A DNA stretch of 64,000 nt, taken from assembly GCA_003132165.1 (NCBI GenBank), contig PKWW01000060.1, positions 46,807 through 110,806 on the forward strand, written 5' to 3'. The notes beneath the pieces were generated by a model. That model saw nothing but the letters and a program-made list of their open reading frames with translations. It was not told the DNA's origin and did no database searches. Shown here piece by piece: positions 35,000-43,997 of this stretch. How positions within the stretch are numbered: the first letter of the stretch is position 1; every line of letters begins with the position of its first letter. Origin of the DNA: Acidimicrobiaceae bacterium (GTDB taxonomy: Bacteria; Actinomycetota; Acidimicrobiia; Acidimicrobiales; RAAP-2). Made by a program: the position numbers and the translations under genes.

Positions 35000-37261
35000 T
35001 TACAACGTCTGGTAAAGGGTGCTTCGCTGGTGCAACGGCCGATCGAGCGGAGCGACCAGCATCCTCAGCGTCTCGCGGTCCATTTCCTGACCGTGGGTCG
35101 CACCGGCGGCGCGTGAGATGTTTTCATCCATCAGCGTCCCGCCAAGGTCGTTGGCGCCGGCCTGAAGGATCCTCCTCGCCCCCTCGACGCCCATCTTCAC
35201 CCAGCTCACCTGGATGTTGTCGATCAGCGTCGCATAGTGCAGTCTGGGCACAGCGTGCATCAGCATCGCTTCGCGGAAGGTCGGGCCTCGGCGAGAACGG
35301 CCCTTCAAGAAGATCGGCGTCGCCATATGCACGAAGGGAAGAGGAACGAATTCGGTGAAACCGCCGGTCTCCTTCTGCAGCTCGCGAGTGCGCAGCAAGT
35401 GGGTCGCCCAGTGGTCGAGTCCCTCAACTGCGCCGAACATGATGGTGATGTTCGAGTGGAGCCCGACGCTGTGCGCTGCGCGGTGTACGTCGAGCCACTG
35501 CTGGGTGTTGATCTTGTCGGGACAGAGGATTGCGCGCACGTCATCGTCAAGGATCTCGGCGGCGGTACCCGGCAATGTCTTGAGTCCCGCGTCGCGCAGT
35601 CGAGTCAGGTACGTCGTGAGATCTTGCTCGGAACGACGAGCTCCTTCGAAGACCTCCAGGGCGCTAAAGGCGTGGATGTGAATTGACGGTGACCCGGCGC
35701 GAACCGCGGCGACGACGTCGATGTAGTAATCGCCATCGAACTTGGGGTGGATGCCTCCCTGCAAGCAGACCTCGGTGGCGCCCTTCAGCTCCGCTTCGCG
35801 GACGCGCTCGCTGATCTCGTCGAGCGTGAGTAGGTAAGGATCACCGCGTAGGTTGAGCGAAAGCGGCCCCTTGGAGAAGGCGCAGAACCGGCACTTGAAC
35901 GTGCAGACGTTGGTGTAATTGATGTTGCGGTTGATGACGAAGCTCACGGCGTCACCAACCAAGTCCTTGCGGACCTCGTCGGCGTATTCCACGACCGCAT
36001 TGAAATCCGATCCCCGTGCCGCGAACAACGTGACCAGCTCTTCGCGATCGAACTCGTAACCCGGGATGTAGCGATTGAGAAGATCCATCACCGCGCTCGA
36101 ACGACGCTTGGCCACTGGTGCCGGGGGAGGGGTCTCGTCCGAGCCCGAGAACCAGTGATCCTCGCGCGCGAGGAAGGTCGAATCAGAGTGCGACAACACG
36201 TAGGGCCGCACACTCTCGTCAATGAAGTCCGAGGTGAGACCAATGAACTCCGGATAGACCGTCAGACGCGCGGCGAGGAAGAAGTCCCTGTCCTCGCATT
36301 CACTCGCGAGTGAATCGACGGCGGGCCACGCCCTTTCGGGGTTCACGTGATCACGGGTGACCGGTGAAATGCCGCCGAAGTCGTCGATGCCAAAGGCGAG
36401 CAGTCTCGTCGGGTCATCGCTCAGGTTCGGCGGTGCTTGAAGGTGAATCGAATCGGGAAGAATAAGTCGCGCTGCAGCGATGGTCCAGTGAAACTCGGCG
36501 TCGCTCGCGGGCGGCTCCTTCGCCATCCGAGTGCGGGGCTTGGGCAAGAAGTTCTGGATGATGACTTCCTGCACGTGGCCGAACTCCTCGTGTGACGCGC
36601 GAATCGCCTCGAGTGTCTCGATCCGCTCGAGTCTGGTCTCACCGATACCGACCAGGAGACCGGTCGTGAATGGAATCTTCAATTCGCCCGCGAAACGCAA
36701 CGTGTCAAGACGCCGCTGGGGATCCTTGTCGGGCGCGAGGCGGTGAGCGTCGAGTTCGGCCAACGACTCGATCATCATTCCCTGTGACGCGCTGACGCCG
36801 CGTAGCTGGCGCAACTCGTGGGCGTAGAGAGCACCAGCGTTCGCGTGCGGGAGCAGACCGGTCCCTTCCAGCACCATTTGGGCCGCGCTGGCCACGTAAT
36901 CGACCGTCGACTGATAACCGCGAGCCGCGAGCCAACGCGCGGCTTCGTCGTAGCGCAGTTCCGGTCGCTCACCGAGTGTGAACAGGGCTTCGGTGCAGCC
37001 GGCGTCCTTGCCCGCTTGGGCGATCTCCATGACCTCGTCGAGACCCAGGTAGGGCGACGTGACGTGGGCGGGTGCTTGAGCGAACGTGCAGTATCCACAG
37101 CGGTCACGACACAACTTGGTGAGCGGAATGAAGACCTTGGGTGAATACGTCACCACGTAGCCGTGTGCGGCGCGGGCCTTGGCGAACGCCGCAGCGGCGA
37201 GTAGGTCAAGTGGCGTATGCAGCAGATCGTGCGTCGATATCGACTTCTCGTACGTCGTCAT
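35000..37261 (-). CDS. fbiC: FO synthase (fused CofG/CofH), F420 biosynthesis
   Basis: Radical-SAM enzyme that makes the deazaflavin chromophore FO from tyrosine and a pyrimidine intermediate. A 753-residue fusion: N-terminal CofG-like half with the 4Fe-4S triad Cys51, Cys55, Cys58 (CRDRCGYC), and C-terminal CofH-like half with Cys453, Cys457, Cys460 (CTFKCRFC). Its presence implies coenzyme F420 is made and used. The ATG is preceded by a TAGGAT box at exactly 6 bases, so the gene probably has its own leaderless promoter although it follows pgi by only 15 bp. Confidence 0.96.
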   Translation of the reverse strand: MTTYEKSISTHDLLHTPLDLLAAAAFAKARAAHGYVVTYSPKVFIPLTKLCRDRCGYCTFAQAPAHVTSPYLGLDEVMEIAQAGKDAGCTEALFTLGERPELRYDEAARWLAARGYQSTVDYVASAAQMVLEGTGLLPHANAGALYAHELRQLRGVSASQGMMIESLAELDAHRLAPDKDPQRRLDTLRFAGELKIPFTTGLLVGIGETRLERIETLEAIRASHEEFGHVQEVIIQNFLPKPRTRMAKEPPASDAEFHWTIAAARLILPDSIHLQAPPNLSDDPTRLLAFGIDDFGGISPVTRDHVNPERAWPAVDSLASECEDRDFFLAARLTVYPEFIGLTSDFIDESVRPYVLSHSDSTFLAREDHWFSGSDETPPPAPVAKRRSSAVMDLLNRYIPGYEFDREELVTLFAARGSDFNAVVEYADEVRKDLVGDAVSFVINRNINYTNVCTFKCRFCAFSKGPLSLNLRGDPYLLTLDEISERVREAELKGATEVCLQGGIHPKFDGDYYIDVVAAVRAGSPSIHIHAFSALEVFEGARRSEQDLTTYLTRLRDAGLKTLPGTAAEILDDDVRAILCPDKINTQQWLDVHRAAHSVGLHSNITIMFGAVEGLDHWATHLLRTRELQKETGGFTEFVPLPFVHMATPIFLKGRSRRGPTFREAMLMHAVPRLHYATLIDNIQVSWVKMGVEGARRILQAGANDLGGTLMDENISRAAGATHGQEMDRETLRMLVAPLDRPLHQRSTLYQTL

Positions 37262-37267
37262 AGTGGC

Positions 37268-37273
37268 ATCCTA
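37268..37273 (-). promoter_or_regulatory. -10 box for leaderless fbiC mRNA
   Basis: On the minus strand TAGGAT lies 6 bases before the fbiC ATG. It falls between the pgi stop and fbiC. Confidence 0.45.
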
Positions 37274-37276
37274 GGC

Positions 37277-38590
37277 CTAGAGGTCGAGAATCCCTGCGGC
37301 TTCGTCGATGTTGTCGACGATGAATTGAAACACCGGTCGCTTCGCGTTCTGCATTGCGCGGTAGTCGCTCGTGGCTTGCGCCATGTGAAGGTCGTGGAAT
37401 GAGTACTTGCGACCCGAGATGCGGATCGGCTCACTACGCGGACGCTGTACAAGTTGCACCCCCACCACGCTCGCTGGTCCGCCCTTGTGCAGTTGACCGG
37501 TCGAGTGCAGGTAACGCGGACCTAGATTCGCCGTTGTGACGCCGTATCGCACTTCGGTTCGCGTACGAAGGGCGCTCAACTGATCCGAGGTGTCCAGGGG
37601 GGCGTAGACCTGCAAGACGTTGTACGTCGAGTTTGCGAGCAAATTGCGCATCGCGTCGATATCCTCGTCTCTCGACGTCCACGCGACCGCTCCTTTCAAC
37701 AGCGAGAACACGTCCTTCTTGGCACTTTCCACATTGGGCTGATTGAAGGGGTCCACGCCCAGGTGCCACGCCAGGAGCGCAGCGACGAGGTGGTGGCGCT
37801 GCATGTCAGCGGGTCGGTAGGAACCGCCACGCTCCTCGAGCACCGGAATCATGCCTCGTCCCGACTTGCCCGTGGTCTCCGCAACCAGTTGTTCCAGCCA
37901 CAACGCGCCGCCCGACGTGATCGGGTCGGCCACGAGGGGGAAGAAGCCGTGACCATCCACGACCGTCGTCGCGAGTTGCGCGGCTTCGTCGAGACTGCGG
38001 ATGACCAGATTCTCGTCGAGAAAACACGGTGCCAACTCGGTACGCAGGTCGTCCACGCTCCATCCGGCGTAGAGCGCGGGCACGAGGCCGAAGGGCGACA
38101 GGCTCGAGAACCTTCCGCCGGTGTTGGGGTCGCCTTCAATCACGAGGGCGTTGAGCGACGAGCCCAGTTCGACCATTGGCGAACCCGGGTCGGTGATGAT
38201 TACGAGATCCGCCGGATCCAGACCGTTCGCGAGCGCGTGCGCCAACAACGTCTGGGTCTCAATGGTGCCGCCGGACTTCGAGCTGGCGATCACGGTCGAC
38301 CCGGAGAAGTCGAGTGCGGCGATGGTGTCCGGATTGGACGTGTCGAGCACGGTCAGTTCGTTGTCGGGCCGCCAGTCCGAGTAGAGGCGGGCCGGCGACG
38401 AGGAACCACCCATCCCGAGCAGGAAGGTCCGCGAGTAGCGCGTGGGTAGTACGGCCCCGATCTCGTCGAGCCAGGAGCCCAGGTAGCGCTCGGGATGGCG
38501 CAACCACCCGAGCGAGTGTGTTGCCGTCGCACCTTCGAAGAGGGTCGGATCAGCGGCGAGTAGTCGCTGGACCGTGGTGGAGTCGGCCAT
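37277..38590 (-). CDS. pgi: Glucose-6-phosphate isomerase (short form)
   Basis: Interconverts glucose-6-phosphate and fructose-6-phosphate. At 437 residues it is about 110 shorter than the standard enzyme but keeps the SIS-type core: LGMGGSSSPARL near residue 58, SSKSGGTIET near 103 and GGRFSSLSPFGLVPA near 157. It starts 2 bp after the tal stop, in a tkt-tal-pgi operon, so a link to the non-oxidative pentose phosphate pathway is clear. Short Pgi of this type occurs in other actinobacteria. Confidence 0.85.
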   Translation of the reverse strand: MADSTTVQRLLAADPTLFEGATATHSLGWLRHPERYLGSWLDEIGAVLPTRYSRTFLLGMGGSSSPARLYSDWRPDNELTVLDTSNPDTIAALDFSGSTVIASSKSGGTIETQTLLAHALANGLDPADLVIITDPGSPMVELGSSLNALVIEGDPNTGGRFSSLSPFGLVPALYAGWSVDDLRTELAPCFLDENLVIRSLDEAAQLATTVVDGHGFFPLVADPITSGGALWLEQLVAETTGKSGRGMIPVLEERGGSYRPADMQRHHLVAALLAWHLGVDPFNQPNVESAKKDVFSLLKGAVAWTSRDEDIDAMRNLLANSTYNVLQVYAPLDTSDQLSALRTRTEVRYGVTTANLGPRYLHSTGQLHKGGPASVVGVQLVQRPRSEPIRISGRKYSFHDLHMAQATSDYRAMQNAKRPVFQFIVDNIDEAAGILDL

Positions 38591-38592
38591 CC

Positions 38593-39705
38593 TCAGTGGT
38601 TACTTTCGATCTTGGCAGTGACCGTGGCGAGCAGCTCCTCGTAGGAGCTCACAAACGAGTTCACGCCATCGATCTCCAACTTGGCAGTCACCTCATCCAA
38701 TGAGACACCGTCGGGTAATTGAGTCAGTCGCGATGCTTCGCGACTGATCGTTTCATCGTCGAGCAGGAGAGACGACGCGAACGACCCGTGATCGAGAACG
38801 CCCTCGAGCGTGGCGTCGGGCATCGTGTTCACGGTCTCATCCCCGATGATCGGGTCCACGTACAAGAGATCGTAGTAACTGGGGTTCTTCGTCGAGGTGG
38901 AAGCCCACAGCGGACGTTGAACCTGCGCGGTGGACGCGAGCAGAGCGGCCGCCCTGGGACTCGCGATGCGCGCACGGTACAACTGGTAGGCGCCACAGAC
39001 CTGCGCGTTGGCAGTCGTGCCCCTTCGGGCGTCACCTTCGGGGAGCAGCGGATCGACCGCGGCGTCAACGCGCGAAACGAAGAACGAGGCGACGCTACCG
39101 ATTTCTCCCAGGTCGTGACCATTGGCGAGGGCGAGTTCGAGTCCCTCCATCCACGCCGAGATCACTTCGTCGTAGCGGGCGAGCGAGAAGATCAGTGTCA
39201 CGTTGACGTTGATGCCGGCGCCGAGGACAGCGGTAACCGCCGGAAGTCCTTCAACCGTCGCGGGAATCTTGATCATCAGATTGCTGCGACCGACCTGTGC
39301 CGCTAACCGTTTCGCGGCGTCGATCGTACCCTGCGTGTCGCGGGCCAGTCGCGGCGAGACCTCGAGCGAAACGAAGCCGTCCAGGTAGCGACGCTGGCCC
39401 GCCTGAAACGAACCCCGGGACTCCTCATGCAACGCCGCGAGCACGTCGCAGGCGTCCTGCACGTCCTTGACGGCAAGCTCTTCAAAAAGATCTTCGGCGT
39501 CGGCGGCCTTCGCGCCCACGAGGAACTTGTCGTACGCGCTCGAGGAGGCAAAGGCCTTGGCGAAGATCGAAGGGTTCGAAGTGACCCCGCGCACGCCCTT
39601 GTCGACAAGTCCCTGCAGCGTGCCGTCGTTCAGCCAGTCGCGTCGGATGTTGTCAATCCAGGGACTCTGTCCGTAATCGTCAAAAAGGCTCTCGAGCGTG
39701 GTCAC
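38593..39705 (-). CDS. tal: Transaldolase
   Basis: Transfers a dihydroxyacetone unit between sugar phosphates. The 370-residue length is that of actinobacterial transaldolases. The Schiff-base lysine is in LMIKIPAT near residue 143, with GVTSNPSIFAKA near 40 and the phosphate-site RPLWASTSTKNPSY near 264. It overlaps the end of tkt by 4 bp and precedes pgi. Confidence 0.94.
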   Translation of the reverse strand: MTTLESLFDDYGQSPWIDNIRRDWLNDGTLQGLVDKGVRGVTSNPSIFAKAFASSSAYDKFLVGAKAADAEDLFEELAVKDVQDACDVLAALHEESRGSFQAGQRRYLDGFVSLEVSPRLARDTQGTIDAAKRLAAQVGRSNLMIKIPATVEGLPAVTAVLGAGINVNVTLIFSLARYDEVISAWMEGLELALANGHDLGEIGSVASFFVSRVDAAVDPLLPEGDARRGTTANAQVCGAYQLYRARIASPRAAALLASTAQVQRPLWASTSTKNPSYYDLLYVDPIIGDETVNTMPDATLEGVLDHGSFASSLLLDDETISREASRLTQLPDGVSLDEVTAKLEIDGVNSFVSSYEELLATVTAKIESNH

Positions 39706-41699
39706 TTGGTGTCTCCTAATACGTTGTGCACGTGCTCGACGAGCGTGCTGGGCGTGATGTTGAAGTAGTCAAACACGTAACTGCCCGGTGCGGAGATCCC
39801 AAAGGTGTCGATGCCGATGGCCTGGTCGACGTACTTGGTCCAACCCAGAGTCGCACCGGCCTCCAGCGATACCGACGGCAGCGATCGGCGAAGCACCGTG
39901 TTGCGGTACTCGAGCGGCTGTTCGTCAAAACAAGACCAGCACGGCAACGCGACCACTCGGGTCGATATGCCCTCGCCCGCGAGCAGTTCCTGCGCCCTCA
40001 GACAATGCGAGAGCTCCGAGCCGGTCCCGACCAAGGTGAAGACCGCGTCCTCGCGCTCGCGAACCACGTAACCACCGCGCCGCGCTCCGTCGCGCGAGGC
40101 CTGCGCGTCAGAACCCTCAAGCACCGGGATGTCCTGGCGCGACAAGATCAGCGCCGTCGTCTCGGGCTCTTTGGATGTGAGAAATCTCTCGACGAGATCG
40201 ATTGTTTCGTTGGCGTCCGACGGACGCACGACGTGCAGACGTGGCATCGCGCGCAGAGCAATGAGTTGTTCAACGGGTTGGTGCGTCGGGCCGTCCTCGC
40301 CAACACCAACCGAATCGTGCGTGAAGACGAACAATACGCCGGCGTGACTCAATGCCGCCAGGCGAATCGCGGGGCGCATGTAGTCACTGAAGACAAAGAA
40401 TGTCGAACCGGCCGGGCGGAATCCTCCGTGCAGAGCTTGGCCCACCATGATCGCGCCCATCGCGAATTCGCGGATGCCGTAATAGATCTGTCGCCCTCCG
40501 GGATTCGCCGCGCTCTGGGCCGACGAGTGGGCCAGCACTACACCCGTGTTGTCCGTAAGGTCGGCTGAACCAGCGGTGAGACCCTTGGTGACGGGAGCGA
40601 ATCCGTCCATGGCGCGCTGCAAGGCCTTACGCGTGGCGACCATCGAACCACCCGGGAACGGTTCAGGTCGAGCCGCCACGACCGCAGCACCGTCAAATTC
40701 GAGTTGCTCGAGCAGCGCAACTCCCTTCCGACCCGATGCCGCGATCCGAGACTCCCACGAGGCTCGTTCGGCCCTGCGATCTCCAAGCGCCTCGATCAAT
40801 TGATGGGGAAGCTCGGGGTCGAACAGGAATGATTCGTTCGCGACGCCAAGAATCTTCTTCGCTTCTTCGATGGCGGGCGCACTGAAGGGTGAACCGTGCG
40901 CTTCACGACGGTCCATCATTTCGGGCGACGGGAATCCTATGTGGGAGCGTACGATAATCAGCGTCGGGCGCGCCGTTTCGGCGATTGCCTCGCGGGTCGC
41001 CGCTTCGAGTGCATCTAGTTCGTTGGCCTTCTCGCCGAGATTGATCACGTGCCAGCCATAAGCGGCGAAGCGGGCACCAGCGTCGTCGCGCAGAGCCAGT
41101 TCAGTGGGGCCGTCGATCGTGATGTGATTGTCGTCGTAGAAGACCGTCAACCGGTCGAGCCCGAGGGAACCGGCGAGCGACGCTGCCTCGTGGCTGATGC
41201 CCTCTTCGAGGCAGCCGTCACCGGCGATGACCCAAGTCCGGTGGTTGACGAGGTCCTCGCCGTAGTCGCTTCTGAGTATTCGCTCCGCGATCGTCATACC
41301 CACACCGTTGGCGATGCCCTGACCGAGTGGTCCCGTCGTCACCTCGACGGTCGGTGTGACTCCATTCTCGGGGTGTCCAGGAGTCCGCGAATGTGGCTGG
41401 CGAAAGGCGCGCAGGTCCTCGGGCTGCACGTCGTACCCGAAACTGTGGGCGAGGCCGTACTGCAAGATCGAGGCGTGGCCGCAACTCAAGATGAAGCGGT
41501 CACGATCGCTCCAGAGCGCGTCGGTGGGGTCGTGTCGCAGAATTCGAGAGAAAAGCATGACGCCAAGGGGCGCCAACGCCATTGCCGTACCGCTATGACC
41601 GGACTTGGCGGCCGCCGGAGCGTCCATCGCCAGTGCCGATATTTCGCGAATCGCACGGCCTTCCAATTCAGTCGCACCGTGGAATAAATCATCAGCCAT
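39702..41699 (-). CDS. tkt: Transketolase
   Basis: Thiamine-diphosphate enzyme that moves two-carbon units in the pentose phosphate pathway. 665 residues. Motifs: SGHSGTAMALAP near 34, the ThDP/Mg motif GDGCLEEGISHEA near 154 ending in the DDNHITIDG stretch, and the pyrimidine-domain GVGEDGPTHQPVEQL near 466. ATG at 41699 (MADDLFHGATELEG) is chosen; the frame extends to 41774 but overlaps the divergent thioesterase start. First gene of a tkt-tal-pgi run. Confidence 0.95.
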   Translation of the reverse strand: MADDLFHGATELEGRAIREISALAMDAPAAAKSGHSGTAMALAPLGVMLFSRILRHDPTDALWSDRDRFILSCGHASILQYGLAHSFGYDVQPEDLRAFRQPHSRTPGHPENGVTPTVEVTTGPLGQGIANGVGMTIAERILRSDYGEDLVNHRTWVIAGDGCLEEGISHEAASLAGSLGLDRLTVFYDDNHITIDGPTELALRDDAGARFAAYGWHVINLGEKANELDALEAATREAIAETARPTLIIVRSHIGFPSPEMMDRREAHGSPFSAPAIEEAKKILGVANESFLFDPELPHQLIEALGDRRAERASWESRIAASGRKGVALLEQLEFDGAAVVAARPEPFPGGSMVATRKALQRAMDGFAPVTKGLTAGSADLTDNTGVVLAHSSAQSAANPGGRQIYYGIREFAMGAIMVGQALHGGFRPAGSTFFVFSDYMRPAIRLAALSHAGVLFVFTHDSVGVGEDGPTHQPVEQLIALRAMPRLHVVRPSDANETIDLVERFLTSKEPETTALILSRQDIPVLEGSDAQASRDGARRGGYVVREREDAVFTLVGTGSELSHCLRAQELLAGEGISTRVVALPCWSCFDEQPLEYRNTVLRRSLPSVSLEAGATLGWTKYVDQAIGIDTFGISAPGSYVFDYFNITPSTLVEHVHNVLGDTK

Positions 41700-41750
41700 G
41701 GCTACGAGAGTAGTGAATTCCGCCCGACCGGTCGGGGAGTACTTCGACGG

Positions 41751-41756
41751 TAGCCT
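41751..41756 (+). promoter_or_regulatory. -10 box for leaderless thioesterase mRNA
   Basis: TAGCCT is followed by exactly 6 bases and the ATG at 41763. The same hexamer and spacing precede lepB. Confidence 0.5.
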
Positions 41757-41762
41757 TGCCCC

Positions 41763-42161
41763 ATGGCCATACAAATACCGCCGAATTGCGACCTAACGCT
41801 CGGTCTGGTCTGCGTCGAGAAGTCGACCCCAGGCACCACCGTGTGGACTATGACCGTTGATGACCGCTTCTTGAACCCCGCCGGGATCGTTCAAGGGGGA
41901 TTTCTTGCCGCGATGCTCGACTCCTCGATGGGCGCCTCCGCGGTGACCGGTGCCGGCGATCGCAAGGTCTACGTGGCCAATACCGAGATGAAGGTCTCCT
42001 TCCTTCGTCCCGCTCACCTCGGCGATGTGCTGACCTGCACGGCGACCGTGCTGAAGCCCGGCAGCGTCATCTCCTTTCTCCAAGGACGGATAGTCAACGA
42101 CCGCGCTGAACTCGTCGCGACCGCCAGTTCCTCGTACCTGATTCGAGAACGCCAGGAGTAG
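41763..42161 (+). CDS. PaaI/YdiI-type hot-dog thioesterase
   Basis: A 132-residue single hot-dog-fold protein that likely hydrolyses acyl-CoA thioesters. The central helix motif, usually HGG or QGG, is IVQGGFLAAMLDSSMG near residue 38-53, followed by TEMKVSFLRPAHLGD, the strand conserved in the PaaI group. No ribosome site is present; a TAGCCT box 6 bases upstream suggests a leaderless mRNA. Substrate unknown. Confidence 0.85.
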   Translation: MAIQIPPNCDLTLGLVCVEKSTPGTTVWTMTVDDRFLNPAGIVQGGFLAAMLDSSMGASAVTGAGDRKVYVANTEMKVSFLRPAHLGDVLTCTATVLKPGSVISFLQGRIVNDRAELVATASSSYLIRERQE

Positions 42162-42164
42162 GCT
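42159..42164 (+). promoter_or_regulatory. -10 box for leaderless mRNA of the holin-like gene
   Basis: TAGGCT is followed by 6 bases and the GTG at 42171, overlapping the stop of the thioesterase gene. Confidence 0.45.
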
Positions 42165-42170
42165 CTAAAC

Positions 42171-42524
42171 GTGAAGAAACCTAAGTGGCGCAACTTTGCC
42201 CGCGGCGCGACGATTCAGCGCGACGTCGACGAGATTCGTGACCTCTTCATCAAGTACGTCAAGGAAGAGACGGTTCAGCCCCTGAAGGAGATGGGTCGGT
42301 TCGTCCTCTTCGGCGCCCTCGGCAGCGTCTTCGTCGGCTTTGGAGCCGCCATGCTGCTGCTTGGTGCCCTGCGCTTCCTCCAGGAGCAGTTTCCGGTACT
42401 GGACGGCTCATTGTCGTGGCTTCCGTATCTGATCATCGCCGTTGTGGCGGCTGCAGTCATGGGTCTTACTCTCTGGCGCATCGCGAGCGGTGCGGCCAAG
42501 CGGCGCCTGAAGGCGTCCAAGTGA
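42171..42524 (+). CDS. Two-helix membrane protein (actinobacterial phage-holin-like family)
   Basis: A 117-residue protein with a charged N-terminus (residues 1-40), two hydrophobic segments (about 43-67 and 80-103) and a basic tail. It resembles the actinobacterial Holin-X type (PF07332) family, which despite the name is a housekeeping membrane family outside phages. It overlaps the next small gene by 4 bp (GTGA), the first of three such overlaps that lead into trmI. Confidence 0.75.
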   Translation: MKKPKWRNFARGATIQRDVDEIRDLFIKYVKEETVQPLKEMGRFVLFGALGSVFVGFGAAMLLLGALRFLQEQFPVLDGSLSWLPYLIIAVVAAAVMGLTLWRIASGAAKRRLKASK

Positions 42525-42715
42525 GAGAGGAATCGGCGACCCGCAAGGAGCTCGAGCGCTCGATTCGGGCTTTACTGCCCGATCATCTCTCGCTCGGCAA
42601 GTCGGCTTCCTCCCAGTCTTCGACCAGTGCAGTCCTGGGTGTCGGCGGGTTGCTTACGGGCTACGCCTGGGGATGGATCCGAGGTCGCCGAGCTCGTCCG
42701 AGGCGTAACCGTTGA
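42521..42715 (+). CDS. Small protein coupled to the holin-like gene
   Basis: A 64-residue protein starting at GTG inside the preceding stop. It has a charged helix (ATRKELERSIRALLPDHLSLG), a short weakly hydrophobic stretch (AVLGVGGLLTGYAWGW) and an Arg-rich end. Unrecognised. The GTGA overlap before it and TTGA overlap after it are the main evidence that it is translated. Confidence 0.6.
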   Translation: MREESATRKELERSIRALLPDHLSLGKSASSQSSTSAVLGVGGLLTGYAWGWIRGRRARPRRNR

Positions 42716-42882
42716 TCCTGAGACGCCTCCTTCGTCTCGGCGTCACTTCGTCGTTCGCACGGGCCTGGGTCCAGAGGAGTCCACGCTGGGTCTCGGTCGC
42801 ATTGGGCCTGATCCTGTTTCGCTTTATCGATAATCGCGCTGCCAATGCTGGTCGACGTGCCAAAGGAAAGAAGAGCGCGTGA
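42712..42882 (+). CDS. Small basic membrane-associated protein before trmI
   Basis: A 56-residue frame starting at TTG within the preceding stop (TTGA) and ending in the trmI start (GTGA). It is Arg-rich at both ends with one hydrophobic helix (RWVSVALGLILFRFID). No family recognised. Too short for a usual length cut-off; it fills the gap between its neighbours exactly with 4-bp overlaps, which supports it as a real coupled gene, though the TTG start lowers confidence. Confidence 0.5.
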   Translation: MILRRLLRLGVTSSFARAWVQRSPRWVSVALGLILFRFIDNRAANAGRRAKGKKSA

Positions 42883-43664
42883 GCAACGCAGAACTGAAGG
42901 TGGGAGAGCGTGTCATGCTCATCGACGCGAAGGATCGCCACTACCTGATCAATCTTCGCGAAGGTGCGGCCTTTCACACCCACGCCGGCATTATCCAGCA
43001 CGACGATGTCATCGGTGCCCTCGAGGGCTCGCTCGTGAAGGGCAACACCGAGCGGAGTTTTCTCGTACTGCGCCCGACCATGTCCGACGTGGTCTTGAAG
43101 ATGCCCCGCGGCGCACAGGTGATCTATCCCAAGGACCTTGGCACGATACTCATGCAAGCCGACATCGGGCCCGGCATGCGCGTGCTCGAGGCGGGCGTAG
43201 GATCAGGCGCGCTATCGATGACATTGTTACGAGCCGGAGCGCTCATCACCGGTTACGAGATCCGCGAGGATTTTGCCCAGCAAGCCACGAAGAACGTGCA
43301 CGACATGCTCGGTCCCGACGTCGCCTACGACATCCAGATCCGCGACGTCACCCTAGGTATCGACGAACAGGACCTGGATCGCATCATCCTCGACATGCCT
43401 GAGCCGTGGGACGTGGTCAAACACGCCGAGCAGGCGCTGCGCCCCGGAGGCATTCTCCTCGCGTACCTTCCGACCATCAATCAGACGCAGTTGCTTCGAG
43501 AGACCCTGCGCCAGCATTCGTTCGGGATGGAAGAGACGGTCGAAATCCTGCGGCGCACGTGGCATATTGACGGCCGCTCAGTGCGACCGGACCATCGGAT
43601 GGTTGCCCACACGGGATTCCTGACCTCCGCGCGGCGCCTCGTGCGCCGGGTGGAGAAGGACTAG
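42879..43664 (+). CDS. trmI: tRNA (adenine-58-N1)-methyltransferase
   Basis: Methylates A58 in the T loop of tRNAs with SAM. A 261-residue protein with the N-terminal RNA-binding beta domain (about 1-85, RGAQVIYPKDLG at its end) and a class I methyltransferase fold: motif I VLEAGVGSGALS near 105, and the active-site DMPEPW near 172. In many actinobacteria this gene precedes arc in the proteasome locus, as here. It overlaps the ferredoxin gene by 4 bp. Confidence 0.93.
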   Translation: MSNAELKVGERVMLIDAKDRHYLINLREGAAFHTHAGIIQHDDVIGALEGSLVKGNTERSFLVLRPTMSDVVLKMPRGAQVIYPKDLGTILMQADIGPGMRVLEAGVGSGALSMTLLRAGALITGYEIREDFAQQATKNVHDMLGPDVAYDIQIRDVTLGIDEQDLDRIILDMPEPWDVVKHAEQALRPGGILLAYLPTINQTQLLRETLRQHSFGMEETVEILRRTWHIDGRSVRPDHRMVAHTGFLTSARRLVRRVEKD

Positions 43665-43897
43665 CCCTTTTCGATGAAGATGCACTCGCCGGGGCACTCT
43701 TCGGAGGCTTCGGTGACCGCGTCCTCGAACTCAGTTGGCACGTCGGCGAGGCCTTCGGCGCCGCCGGGTGAACTCTTGATCTCGTCGCCCTGTTTCACGT
43801 AGGCCAAGCCATCGTCGAGAAGCGTAAACACTGAAGGGCAAATCTCCTCACAGAGTCCGTCACCAGTGCACAAGTCCTGGTCGATCCAAACCTTCAT
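43661..43897 (-). CDS. Single-cluster ferredoxin
   Basis: A 78-residue ferredoxin of the actinobacterial P450-partner type. The cluster cysteines are C10, C16 and C20 (CTGDGLCEEIC) plus the downstream CPGEC group; the second position holds Gly-Asp rather than a cysteine, which is usual for 3Fe-4S ferredoxins. A good ribosome site (ggagggc) precedes the ATG. The electron partner is not in the window; it faces trmI tail to tail. Confidence 0.88.
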   Translation of the reverse strand: MKVWIDQDLCTGDGLCEEICPSVFTLLDDGLAYVKQGDEIKSSPGGAEGLADVPTEFEDAVTEASEECPGECIFIEKG

Positions 43898-43985
43898 CGT
43901 TTTTGCCCTCCGTGGGTAACTGGTTCATTTACATTAGCGGGAGAACTCAGTTATCAAATTGATGAACAGGCGTCAAACTCTCACC

Positions 43986-43991
43986 TATGGT
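43986..43991 (+). promoter_or_regulatory. -10 box for leaderless arc mRNA
   Basis: TATGGT is followed by exactly 6 bases and the ATG at 43998. This supports that ATG over the in-frame upstream one at 43959. Confidence 0.5.
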
Positions 43992-43997
43992 GACCAT

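Noticed and set aside
42171-42524. Holin-like gene as a sign of prophage
   Set aside because: No other phage genes nearby; this family is common in actinobacterial chromosomes and the gene lies in a housekeeping block.
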